Source: Streptomyces scabichelini (lineage in GTDB: Bacteria; Actinomycetota; Actinomycetes; Streptomycetales; Streptomycetaceae). Taken from it: a stretch of 54,153 nt of DNA. The notes beneath the pieces were generated by a model that worked only from the letters and a program-made list of their open reading frames with translations, had not been told where the DNA came from and searched no databases. The position numbers were made by a program, and so were the translations under genes. The stretch is taken from the NCBI RefSeq assembly GCF_011045015.1, contig NZ_JAAKZY010000050.1, positions 1 to 54,153 on the forward strand, in the 5' to 3' direction. The first letter of the stretch is position 1. Every line of letters starts with the position of its first letter. Shown piece by piece: positions 1 through 7,075 of the stretch.

Positions 1-18
1 CCCATACCCCCCGAGCTC

Positions 19-1458
19 TTAGCCAGCCACCTCGGACCGATCCCCACCCCACAGCGTGTGGAACGACCCCTCCCGGTCCACACGCCGATACGTGTGCGCC
101 CCGAAGAAGTCCCGCTGCCCCTGCGTAAGCGCCGCAGGCAACCGCTCCGCACGCAACGCGTCGTAATACGAGAGAGCCGCGGCAAAGCCCGGCGTGGGAA
201 CGCCCTGCTGAACGGCCGTGGCAAGGACCGCCCGCCAGTCGTCCTGGGCTGCGCCGATCTCCTGGGCGAAGGTCGCGTCGGAGAGCAGGCTCGGCAGATC
301 CGGCCTGGTGTCGTACGCGGCCCGAATCCGATCAAGGAACGCCGCGCGGATAATGCACCCGCCGCGCCAGAGCGAGGACACCGCACCCAGATCGACGTTC
401 CAGTCGTACTCCGCGCTGCCCGCCGCGATCTTGTGGAACCCCTGCGTGTACGACACGATCTTCGAGGCGTACAGCGCCTGTTCCACCTGGTCGGCGAAGG
501 CACCCGCCTCCGACTCGCCGAGCGGCGCCGCCTTCGGCCCGGCCAGCCCGCGCGAGGCCTCGCGCAGCTCCGTGTGGCCCGACAGCGACCGTGCGAAGAC
601 CGCCTCCGCGATACCCGACACCGGCACACCCAGGTCCAGCGCGATCTGCACGGTCCAGCGGCCCGTGCCCTTCTGCTCGGCCTGGTCCTGGACCACGTCC
701 ACGAAGGGCTTGCCCGTGGCCGCGTCCACGTGGGACAGCACCTCGGCGGTGATCTCGATCAGGTAGGAGTCAAGGCGCCCGGTGTTCCAGGTGCGGAAGA
801 TGTCCGCGATCTGAGCGGGGGAGTAGCCCGCCACGTCCCGCAGCAGCTGGTACGCCTCGCCGATCAGCTGCATGTCCGCGTACTCGATGCCGTTGTGCAC
901 CATCTTCACGAAGTGACCGGCGCCGTCCGGGCCGACGTGCGAGACGCAGGGCGTCCCGTCGGCCGCCTTCGCGGAGATCTTCTCCAGCATCGGACCGAGC
1001 GATCCGTACGACTCGACCGAACCGCCCGGCATGATGCTCGGCCCGTGCAGCGCACCCTCCTCACCGCCGGAGATGCCCGCGCCGACGAAGTGCAGGCCCT
1101 GCTCGCGCAGTTCGCGCTCCCGGCGCCGGGTGTCCGCGAAGTGGGCGTTGCCCCCGTCGATGATCATGTCGCCGGGCTCCAGGAGCGGGGCGAACTCCCG
1201 GATCACCGTGTCGGTCGGCTCGCCGGCCTTCACCATGATCACCAGGCGGCGCGGCCGCTCGAGTGCCGCCACGAACTCCTTGGCGGTCTCGGCCGCGATG
1301 AAGTCGCCCTCGCTGCCGAACTCCTCCACCAGCGCATGCGTCCGTGACGCCGTCCGGTTGTGCAGGGCGACCGTGTACCCGTTGCGTGCGAAGTTACGGG
1401 CGAGATTGCGCCCCATGACCGCGAGACCCGTCACGCCGATCTGCGCTGAAGTGCTCAT
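19..1458 (-). CDS. gnd: 6-phosphogluconate dehydrogenase, decarboxylating
   Basis: Catalyses NADP-dependent oxidative decarboxylation of 6-phosphogluconate to ribulose 5-phosphate in the cytosolic pentose phosphate pathway. The 479-residue protein has the family's full length. The N-terminus carries the Rossmann motif GVTGLAVMGRNLARNFA, followed by the substrate-site segment GAGHFVKMVHNGIEYADMQL, the classic 6PGDH signature with catalytic Lys and Asn. The C-terminal all-helical domain ends with YRRVDREGSFHTLW. The ATG start is preceded by TAGGAG on the coding strand. It stands alone, divergent from the cell-wall hydrolase gene. Nothing unusual seen. Confidence 0.97.
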   Translation of the reverse strand: MSTSAQIGVTGLAVMGRNLARNFARNGYTVALHNRTASRTHALVEEFGSEGDFIAAETAKEFVAALERPRRLVIMVKAGEPTDTVIREFAPLLEPGDMIIDGGNAHFADTRRRERELREQGLHFVGAGISGGEEGALHGPSIMPGGSVESYGSLGPMLEKISAKAADGTPCVSHVGPDGAGHFVKMVHNGIEYADMQLIGEAYQLLRDVAGYSPAQIADIFRTWNTGRLDSYLIEITAEVLSHVDAATGKPFVDVVQDQAEQKGTGRWTVQIALDLGVPVSGIAEAVFARSLSGHTELREASRGLAGPKAAPLGESEAGAFADQVEQALYASKIVSYTQGFHKIAAGSAEYDWNVDLGAVSSLWRGGCIIRAAFLDRIRAAYDTRPDLPSLLSDATFAQEIGAAQDDWRAVLATAVQQGVPTPGFAAALSYYDALRAERLPAALTQGQRDFFGAHTYRRVDREGSFHTLWGGDRSEVAG

Positions 1459-1696
1459 ACGGTTGGCTCCTAAAGGTCCTGAAAAAGAACGGTGGTGCCC
1501 GTCAGTATCGCCCCACTGACCATCCTGACTTGCCGACGGTGTGTACGCACGGCGAGCCGTTCTGCCTCAGCCGCCACAGCAACCAGGGTGCATTACTGGT
1601 CACTTGGCCGGACAGAGCGGCTGATTGCCGCCTTGTCATGGCCTGTTCGCGGCGTCTACTTTTGCCGCTGCTGACGTATGTCGAGGGGGCTATTCC

Positions 1697-2845
1697 ATGG
1701 CCGTACGGGGCCGGCACCGCCGGTATCAGCCGAACAGGATCAACCGAGCCTCGCTCACGGTCACGGCGGGCGGCGCCGGAATGGCGATGCCCCTCATAGC
1801 CACCGGCGTAGCCGACGCGGCCGATGTGGACACCTGGAACAAGGTCGCCGCCTGCGAGTCCAGCAGCAAATGGGACATCAACACCGGCAACGGCTATTAC
1901 GGCGGACTGCAGTTCAGCCAGTCCACCTGGGAGGCGTTCGGCGGAACGGCCTACGCGTCCCGCGCCGACCTGGCCACCAAGGACCAGCAGATCGCCATAG
2001 CCGAGAAGGTCCTGAAGGGGCAGGGGCCCAACGCCTGGCCGGTGTGCTCGGTGCGCGCGGGTCTCACCCGGGGCGGCGACACCCCCGACATCAACCCGTC
2101 GGGCACCCAGGACCGGAAACCTCAGCGCACCGTCCGCGACGTACAGCCGCAGACCACGCCCCAGTCCCGGGCGGGCAGCGCCGAGATGTACACCGTCGTC
2201 CGCGGCGACACGCTCTCCGGCATCGCCGGCTCCCGTGAAGTCCAGGGCGGCTGGCGGCAGTTGTACGACACCAACCGCAAGACCATCGGCGCCGACCCGA
2301 ACATGATCGTCCCCGGCCAGCAGCTGAGCCTGCGCGCCAAGGCCCCGGACAAGGCCCCTTCCGGCACACCGGTGTCCGACACGGCCCCTGCGAAGAAGAA
2401 GGAAGAAGAGAAGGCCGAGACCAAGCCCCGCGAGTCGGCCAGGACCCTCACCGCGCCGGTGGACGCCGGCACCGGTACTGCCTACCGCGCGACGGGTTCC
2501 TCCTGGTCGAAGGGCTATCACACGGGCGTCGACTTCCCGGTGCCCACCGGCACTTCGGTGAAGTCGGTCGCCGCGGGCCAGGTCGTGACCTCGGGCTGGG
2601 GCGGATCCTTCGGCTACCAGGTGGTGATCCGGCACGCTGACGGCCGCTACACCCAGTACGCCCATCTGTCGGCGATCTCCGTGAAGGACGGGCAGAGAGT
2701 GGTGAGCGGACAGCGCATCGGCCGCTCCGGCTCCACGGGCAACAGTTCGGGCCCGCATCTGCACTTCGAGGTGCGGACGGGGCCCGGTTTCGGCAGCGAC
2801 ATCGATCCGGTCGCCTATCTGCGCGCGGGTGGCGTCAGTCTCTGA
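1697..2845 (+). CDS. Secreted Rpf-like transglycosylase with LysM and M23 endopeptidase domains
   Basis: A 382-residue exported cell-wall enzyme. After a basic N-terminus with a short hydrophobic stretch (to about residue 42) comes a resuscitation-promoting-factor/transglycosylase-like domain (about 45-117) with the presumed catalytic Glu in VAACESSSKWD (E54) and the GGLQFSQSTW segment. A LysM peptidoglycan-binding domain follows (about 164-212, YTVVRGDTLSGIAG), then a charged linker (KKKEEEKAE), then an M23 lysostaphin-type domain with H275xxxD279 (GYHTGVDFP) and the second metal motif HLHFEV. It could cut both glycan strands and peptide cross-links. I chose the ATG at 1697 because GAGGGGG sits just upstream; the reading frame is open for 24 more codons without a better site. 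A c-di-AMP riboswitch often precedes such genes in Streptomyces, but I see none here. Confidence 0.92.
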   Translation: MAVRGRHRRYQPNRINRASLTVTAGGAGMAMPLIATGVADAADVDTWNKVAACESSSKWDINTGNGYYGGLQFSQSTWEAFGGTAYASRADLATKDQQIAIAEKVLKGQGPNAWPVCSVRAGLTRGGDTPDINPSGTQDRKPQRTVRDVQPQTTPQSRAGSAEMYTVVRGDTLSGIAGSREVQGGWRQLYDTNRKTIGADPNMIVPGQQLSLRAKAPDKAPSGTPVSDTAPAKKKEEEKAETKPRESARTLTAPVDAGTGTAYRATGSSWSKGYHTGVDFPVPTGTSVKSVAAGQVVTSGWGGSFGYQVVIRHADGRYTQYAHLSAISVKDGQRVVSGQRIGRSGSTGNSSGPHLHFEVRTGPGFGSDIDPVAYLRAGGVSL

Positions 2846-2908
2846 CGGCTTCTGACGCGGACGCCGGACATCAGTTTCCGTACGGCGCACGGCGGAGTAC
2901 GGCCGATG

Positions 2909-4084
2909 TCAGGACTTGACGCGGGATCCGACCACGAGCGGCACCGGTATCAGCGGCATGTACGGGCCGTCGTAGTACGGGCCGTACCGGGGCCGTTCGT
3001 CTCCGCCGTCCGGCGTATCGCCGGGCGGGGGTCCGTTGGACCCGGTACGCGCCAGGTGGGCGGCCTCCCGCGCGACCACGGGTGTCGGCACCACGACCGC
3101 GGCGGGCGCGAGCGGCGCCTCGTCCCGCACCACCGCGGTGGCGGCGACCAGTCCTTCCACCTCGGCGGTCTGCTGCTCGGGCAGTACGACTGCCTCGTCG
3201 GCAGCCGGGGCCGAGGCCGCCGTGGCGGGCTGGGCCGGGACCGGCTCCGTACGCTCCGTGCCGCTGATCCGCTCCGTCGTCAGGAGGATGAGGCCGCCCG
3301 CGGCGACGACACCGCAGCCCAGCGCGAGGGCGGTGCCCGTCGAGCCGTAGCGGAAGGTTTCGCCGAACATCGTGATGCCGACCGCCGCCGCCACGACGGG
3401 GTTCACGACCGTCAGCGTGGCCAGCGGCGCCGCGAGTCCCGCGCCCCGGTAGGCGGCCTGCGACAGCAGCATGCCCGCCGTCGCGAGGACGCCGATCACC
3501 GCGAGAGTGGGCAGGAGGCCGAGCGAGATGCCGCCCGTCCAGTCCACCGCGACGGTCTTCGTGAACACCGACGACATACCGAACGCGACACCGGATGCGA
3601 CCGCCAGCAGCACACTGCGCACCGCCGGGTGCCGGTGTGCGGCGCGGGCGGCCGTCATCAGCGCCACCACCGCACCGCCGGTGGCCAGGGCCACCGCCAG
3701 CTGCTGGGAGTTGTCCAGAGACTGCGAGTCGGCCGTGCCGACCAGTGACAGCAGTCCGGCCAGGCCGACCGTCGCCATGATGGCGCCCCGCCACGCTGTC
3801 GCACCGGCCTTGCGGCGGACGAAGAGAGCCGCCATGGGAAGCGCGAACACTATGGTCAGCGCGCCCAGCGGCTGCACCAGGCTGAGGGGTCCGAAGGCCA
3901 GCGCCACGACATGAAGCAGTCCGCCGAGGCCGTTGAGGCCCACCGCGGCCCACCAGGCCGGCCGACGCATGGGGGCGTACGACTCCGGCGTCGCCTCGGC
4001 GACCCGCTCCTGCACGATCGCGCCGCCGGCGTAGGCGACGGCGGACACGAGCGACAGCAGCACAGACAAAGCGAGGGCGCTCAT
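2909..4084 (-). CDS. DMT-superfamily (EamA-like) integral membrane protein
   Basis: A 391-residue polytopic protein whose first 290 or so residues are a run of hydrophobic segments beginning MSALALSVLLSLVSAVAYAG, typical of drug/metabolite transporters and related magnesium-transporter NIPA-like proteins. The last 100 residues are hydrophilic, rich in Pro and Ala, and contain RTGSNGPPPGDTPDGG, so are probably a disordered cytosolic tail. The ATG at 4084 has GAGGAGGGT immediately upstream, which argues against the longer open frame that begins 87 codons earlier. Substrate unknown. It converges with the cell-wall hydrolase gene, separated by only about 60 bases. Confidence 0.75.
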   Translation of the reverse strand: MSALALSVLLSLVSAVAYAGGAIVQERVAEATPESYAPMRRPAWWAAVGLNGLGGLLHVVALAFGPLSLVQPLGALTIVFALPMAALFVRRKAGATAWRGAIMATVGLAGLLSLVGTADSQSLDNSQQLAVALATGGAVVALMTAARAAHRHPAVRSVLLAVASGVAFGMSSVFTKTVAVDWTGGISLGLLPTLAVIGVLATAGMLLSQAAYRGAGLAAPLATLTVVNPVVAAAVGITMFGETFRYGSTGTALALGCGVVAAGGLILLTTERISGTERTEPVPAQPATAASAPAADEAVVLPEQQTAEVEGLVAATAVVRDEAPLAPAAVVVPTPVVAREAAHLARTGSNGPPPGDTPDGGDERPRYGPYYDGPYMPLIPVPLVVGSRVKS

Positions 4085-4487
4085 GGGACCCTCCTCTGCG
4101 GCAGGCTGGCGCGCTCCGGTCGACGAGGTGTCCGGCGCGGCGATCGGTCGGTGTTCATGGTGATAACGATGCCCTTCCAAGGCGCTCGCGTCGTCATGCT
4201 GGAGAAGGCATTGGGTCCTACTGCCGATGGAGTACGACCTTCGCCCCGTCCTCCCCAGGTTGGGTGACACCGCGTACAACTCCCATGCTCCAGCCGGTAT
4301 GCCCGTTTGGTCTACTCGATTTCCATGGATCCCGACCCCGGTCACTTTCCGTGTTCGTCAGGTCGCGTGTCCGCAGGTCGCGCCCGTCCATCGCGCCGAT
4401 CCTGACCCTGCTGTCACTGCGCTCTTCCCCAGGAGGCCTGTTCTGGGTGACCATGTGGGAACCAGCCGCTGAGACAGGGGGTACCGG
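4085..4487. other. Intergenic region between divergent DMT protein and glgA genes
   Basis: About 400 bases holding the divergent promoters of the membrane-protein gene and the glgA-glgC operon. Several short open frames cross it, but none has a good ribosome site or recognisable product. The run AGGGGG at about 4475-4480 is the likely ribosome site for the GTG start at 4488. I see no clear repeat, RNA gene or operator. Confidence 0.5.
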
Positions 4488-5636
4488 GTGCGAGTGGGCC
4501 TGCTGACCCGGGAGTACCCGCCGGACGTGTACGGCGGCGCGGGCGTCCATGTCGAGTTCCTCGCCCGGGAGCTGAGGCCCCTCACCGACCTGGACGTGCA
4601 CTGCTGGGGCGAGGGCGTCGCGGGCGGAGTCGTACGGCACCGGCCCTGGTCCTCGCTCGACGGCGCGAACGACGCGCTGCGCACCTTCTCCGTGGACCTC
4701 TCGATGGCCGCCGGCCTCGAAGGCCGCGAACTGGTCCACTCGCACACCTGGTACGCCAACCTCGCCGGCCACCTGGCGAAGCTCCAGTACGGCATCCCGC
4801 ACGTCATGACCGCCCACTCCCTGGAGCCGCTGCGCCCCTGGAAGGCCGAGCAGCTCGGCGGCGGTTACGCCCTGTCGAGCTGGGCCGAACGCACCGCGAT
4901 CGAGGCCGCCGACGCCGTGATCGCCGTCTCCGGAGCCATGCGCGAGGACATCCTCGGCTGCTATCCGGCCCTGGACCCGGCGAAGGTGCGCGTCGTGCAC
5001 AACGGCATCGACACCTCCCTCTACCAGCCCGACCACGGCACGGACGTCCTCGAGCGCGTGGGCATCGACCCCGACCGCCCGTACGTCCTGTTCGTCGGCC
5101 GCATCACGCGCCAGAAGGGCGTGCCCCACCTGCTGCGCGCGGTCCGGGACATCGACCCGGCAGCCCAGGTCGTCCTGTGCGCGGGCGCCCCCGACACGCC
5201 GGAGATCGACCAGGAGTTCCGCGGCCTCTTCCAGGAACTCAGCCGCGTACGCGCGGGCGTGTTCTGGATCCCGCAGATGCTGCCGCGCCCGGACGTGATC
5301 CAGCTCCTCACGCACGCCGCCGTGTTCGTGTGCCCCTCGGTGTACGAGCCGCTGGGCATCGTCAACCTGGAGGCGATGGCGTGCGGCACGGCCGTGGTCG
5401 CCTCGCGCGTCGGCGGGATCCCCGAGGTCGTTGAGGACGGCGAGACCGGTTTACTCGTCTCCGCCGACGACGACTTCGAGGCCCGGCTCGCGCGCGCCCT
5501 CGACTCCTTGCTCGCCGATCCCACGGCCGCCCGACGCATGGGCGAGGCCGGGCGGGAACGGGCGGTGCGGGAGTTCGGCTGGGACGCGGTGGCCCGGCGC
5601 ACGGTCCAGCTGTACGAGGAGCTCCTCAAGGGGTAG
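4488..5636 (+). CDS. glgA: GT4-family glycogen synthase / maltose-1-phosphate synthase
   Basis: A 382-residue glycosyltransferase of the actinobacterial GlgA family. In mycobacteria the orthologous enzyme (GlgM) joins ADP-glucose to glucose 1-phosphate to make maltose 1-phosphate for the GlgE alpha-glucan pathway; the same activity is likely here. The N-terminus has the donor-side motif LLTREYPPDVYGGAGVHVEF, the middle has FVGRITRQKGVPHLL, and the C-terminal Rossmann domain has the retaining-enzyme motif EPLGIVNLEAMACGTAVVAS. It starts with GTG after AGGGGG and is followed 57 bases later by glgC, which makes its substrate. A rare TTA leucine codon lies at 5451-5453, so translation may depend on the developmental tRNA BldA. 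Confidence 0.9.
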   Translation: MRVGLLTREYPPDVYGGAGVHVEFLARELRPLTDLDVHCWGEGVAGGVVRHRPWSSLDGANDALRTFSVDLSMAAGLEGRELVHSHTWYANLAGHLAKLQYGIPHVMTAHSLEPLRPWKAEQLGGGYALSSWAERTAIEAADAVIAVSGAMREDILGCYPALDPAKVRVVHNGIDTSLYQPDHGTDVLERVGIDPDRPYVLFVGRITRQKGVPHLLRAVRDIDPAAQVVLCAGAPDTPEIDQEFRGLFQELSRVRAGVFWIPQMLPRPDVIQLLTHAAVFVCPSVYEPLGIVNLEAMACGTAVVASRVGGIPEVVEDGETGLLVSADDDFEARLARALDSLLADPTAARRMGEAGRERAVREFGWDAVARRTVQLYEELLKG

Positions 5637-5693
5637 TCCTCAGACAGTGGAGTAAAAGAAAGCGGCACAACCGGGCGGTAGAGGGGCGGCGGC

Positions 5694-6914
5694 ATGCGAC
5701 GCGGTGGACCTTCGGTGCTGGGAATCGTACTGGCGGGCGGTGAGGGCAAGCGACTGATGCCCCTGACCGCCGACCGCGCGAAACCCGCTGTGACTTTTGG
5801 CGGAACGTATCGCCTCGTGGATTTCGTGCTCTCCAATCTTGTGAACGCCGACATCCTGCGCATCTGCGTGCTGACGCAGTACAAGTCGCACTCGCTGGAC
5901 CGGCACATCACCACGACCTGGCGGATGTCCAGCCTGCTGGGCAACTACGTCACGCCGGTCCCGGCCCAGCAGCGGCTCGGCCCGCGCTGGTACCTCGGCA
6001 GTGCCGACGCGATCCTGCAGTCGCTGAACCTCGTGCACGACGAGCAGCCCGAGTACATCGCGGTGTTCGGCGCCGACCACGTCTACCGCATGGACCCGCG
6101 GCAGATGCTGAAGCAGCACATCGAGAGCGGGGCGGGCGTGACCGTCGCGGGGATACGTGTGCCGCGGGGCGAGTCGTCGTCCTTCGGGGTCATCGCCCCC
6201 GGATCCGACGGGCAGACCGTCGAGAGCTTCCTGGAGAAGCCGGCCGACCCGCCCGGTCTCCCGGACGACCCCGGGTGCGTGTTCGCCTCCATGGGCAACT
6301 ACCTCTTCACCACCAAGGCCCTGATCGAGGCGCTGCAACGGGACGCCGAGGACGAGCACTCCGTGCACGACATGGGCGGCTCGATCCTGCCCATGCTCAC
6401 CGAACGCGGCGAGGCCCAGCTCTACGACTTCAGTGAGAACCATGTGCCCGGCGAGACCGTGCGCGACCAGGGGTACTGGCGTGACGTCGGCACCCTCGAC
6501 GCGTACTACGACGCCCACATGGACCTGATCGCCGAGCGGCCCGCCTTCAACCTCTACAACCGCAGCTGGCCCATCTACACCCACTCCGGCCAGCTGTCGC
6601 CCGCCCGCTTCAACGCCGGCGGCATCGCCAGCGAGTCGATCGTCAGCGCCGGCTGCCTCATCCGTGGCCAGGTCACCCGCTCGGTCCTCTCGCCGGGCGT
6701 GGTCGTCGACCCGGGCGCCGTCGTCCAGGGCTCGGTACTGCACGACAACGTCCACATCGGCCGGGGCGCGATCGTACGCGGCGCGGTCCTCGACAAGAAC
6801 GTACAGGTGCCCCCTGGAGCGACGATCGGCGTCAACCCGGAACGTGACCATGTGCTGTACACGGTCTCGAAGGGCGGCGTGATCGCGTTGGGGAAGGGCC
6901 AGCAGGTGTCGTGA
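5694..6914 (+). CDS. glgC: Glucose-1-phosphate adenylyltransferase (ADP-glucose pyrophosphorylase)
   Basis: Makes ADP-glucose from glucose 1-phosphate and ATP, the committed step for glycogen and maltose 1-phosphate synthesis. The 406-residue length is normal. It shows the nucleotidyltransferase signature LAGGEGKRLMPLTADRAKPA near residue 12, the metal-site region GADHVYRMDPRQM, and a C-terminal left-handed beta-helix with hexapeptide-type repeats (residues about 300-390, GCLIRGQVTRSVLSPGVVVD). The ATG follows GAGGGGCGG. It forms a two-gene operon with the preceding glycosyltransferase and ends at a strong hairpin. Confidence 0.96.
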   Translation: MRRGGPSVLGIVLAGGEGKRLMPLTADRAKPAVTFGGTYRLVDFVLSNLVNADILRICVLTQYKSHSLDRHITTTWRMSSLLGNYVTPVPAQQRLGPRWYLGSADAILQSLNLVHDEQPEYIAVFGADHVYRMDPRQMLKQHIESGAGVTVAGIRVPRGESSSFGVIAPGSDGQTVESFLEKPADPPGLPDDPGCVFASMGNYLFTTKALIEALQRDAEDEHSVHDMGGSILPMLTERGEAQLYDFSENHVPGETVRDQGYWRDVGTLDAYYDAHMDLIAERPAFNLYNRSWPIYTHSGQLSPARFNAGGIASESIVSAGCLIRGQVTRSVLSPGVVVDPGAVVQGSVLHDNVHIGRGAIVRGAVLDKNVQVPPGATIGVNPERDHVLYTVSKGGVIALGKGQQVS

Positions 6915-6925
6915 CGATCACGGAG

Positions 6926-6960
6926 ACGGCCCCGGTGCGGAACACGCGCCGGGGCCGTTT
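6926..6960 (+). terminator. Rho-independent-type terminator after glgC
   Basis: A perfect 10-base inverted repeat, ACGGCCCCGG and CCGGGGCCGT (arms 6926-6935 and 6949-6958), with a 13-base loop, directly after the glgC stop and followed by TT. Position and stem stability fit a transcription terminator. Confidence 0.8.
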
Positions 6961-7016
6961 GTCATGTCCGTGGACAAAGTGCGGGGATCCGTGCTGTCAT
7001 GCCAACTGCCGTTCCT

Positions 7017-7028
7017 GACAACGTTATC
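7017..7028. promoter_or_regulatory. LacI-type operator candidate upstream of the GH2 gene
   Basis: GACAACGTTATC is a near-perfect 12-base palindrome centred on AACGTT, the core of many LacI-family operators. It lies 48 bases before the start of the secreted glycosidase, where a sugar-responsive repressor would act. The regulator itself is not in the window. Confidence 0.45.
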
Positions 7029-7075
7029 CAGCCTGGAGCGACGAGCCGCCACCTTCCTCAACCAAGGAGGAACCC

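Noticed and set aside
58..1347. Long plus-strand open frame opposite gnd
   Set aside because: It is an Arg-rich shadow of the 6-phosphogluconate dehydrogenase gene, produced by high GC; no ribosome site or family motif.
1502..1696. c-di-AMP (ydaO-type) riboswitch before the Rpf/LysM/M23 gene
   Set aside because: Such riboswitches are common before similar genes, but the leader here is short and I cannot find the conserved core.
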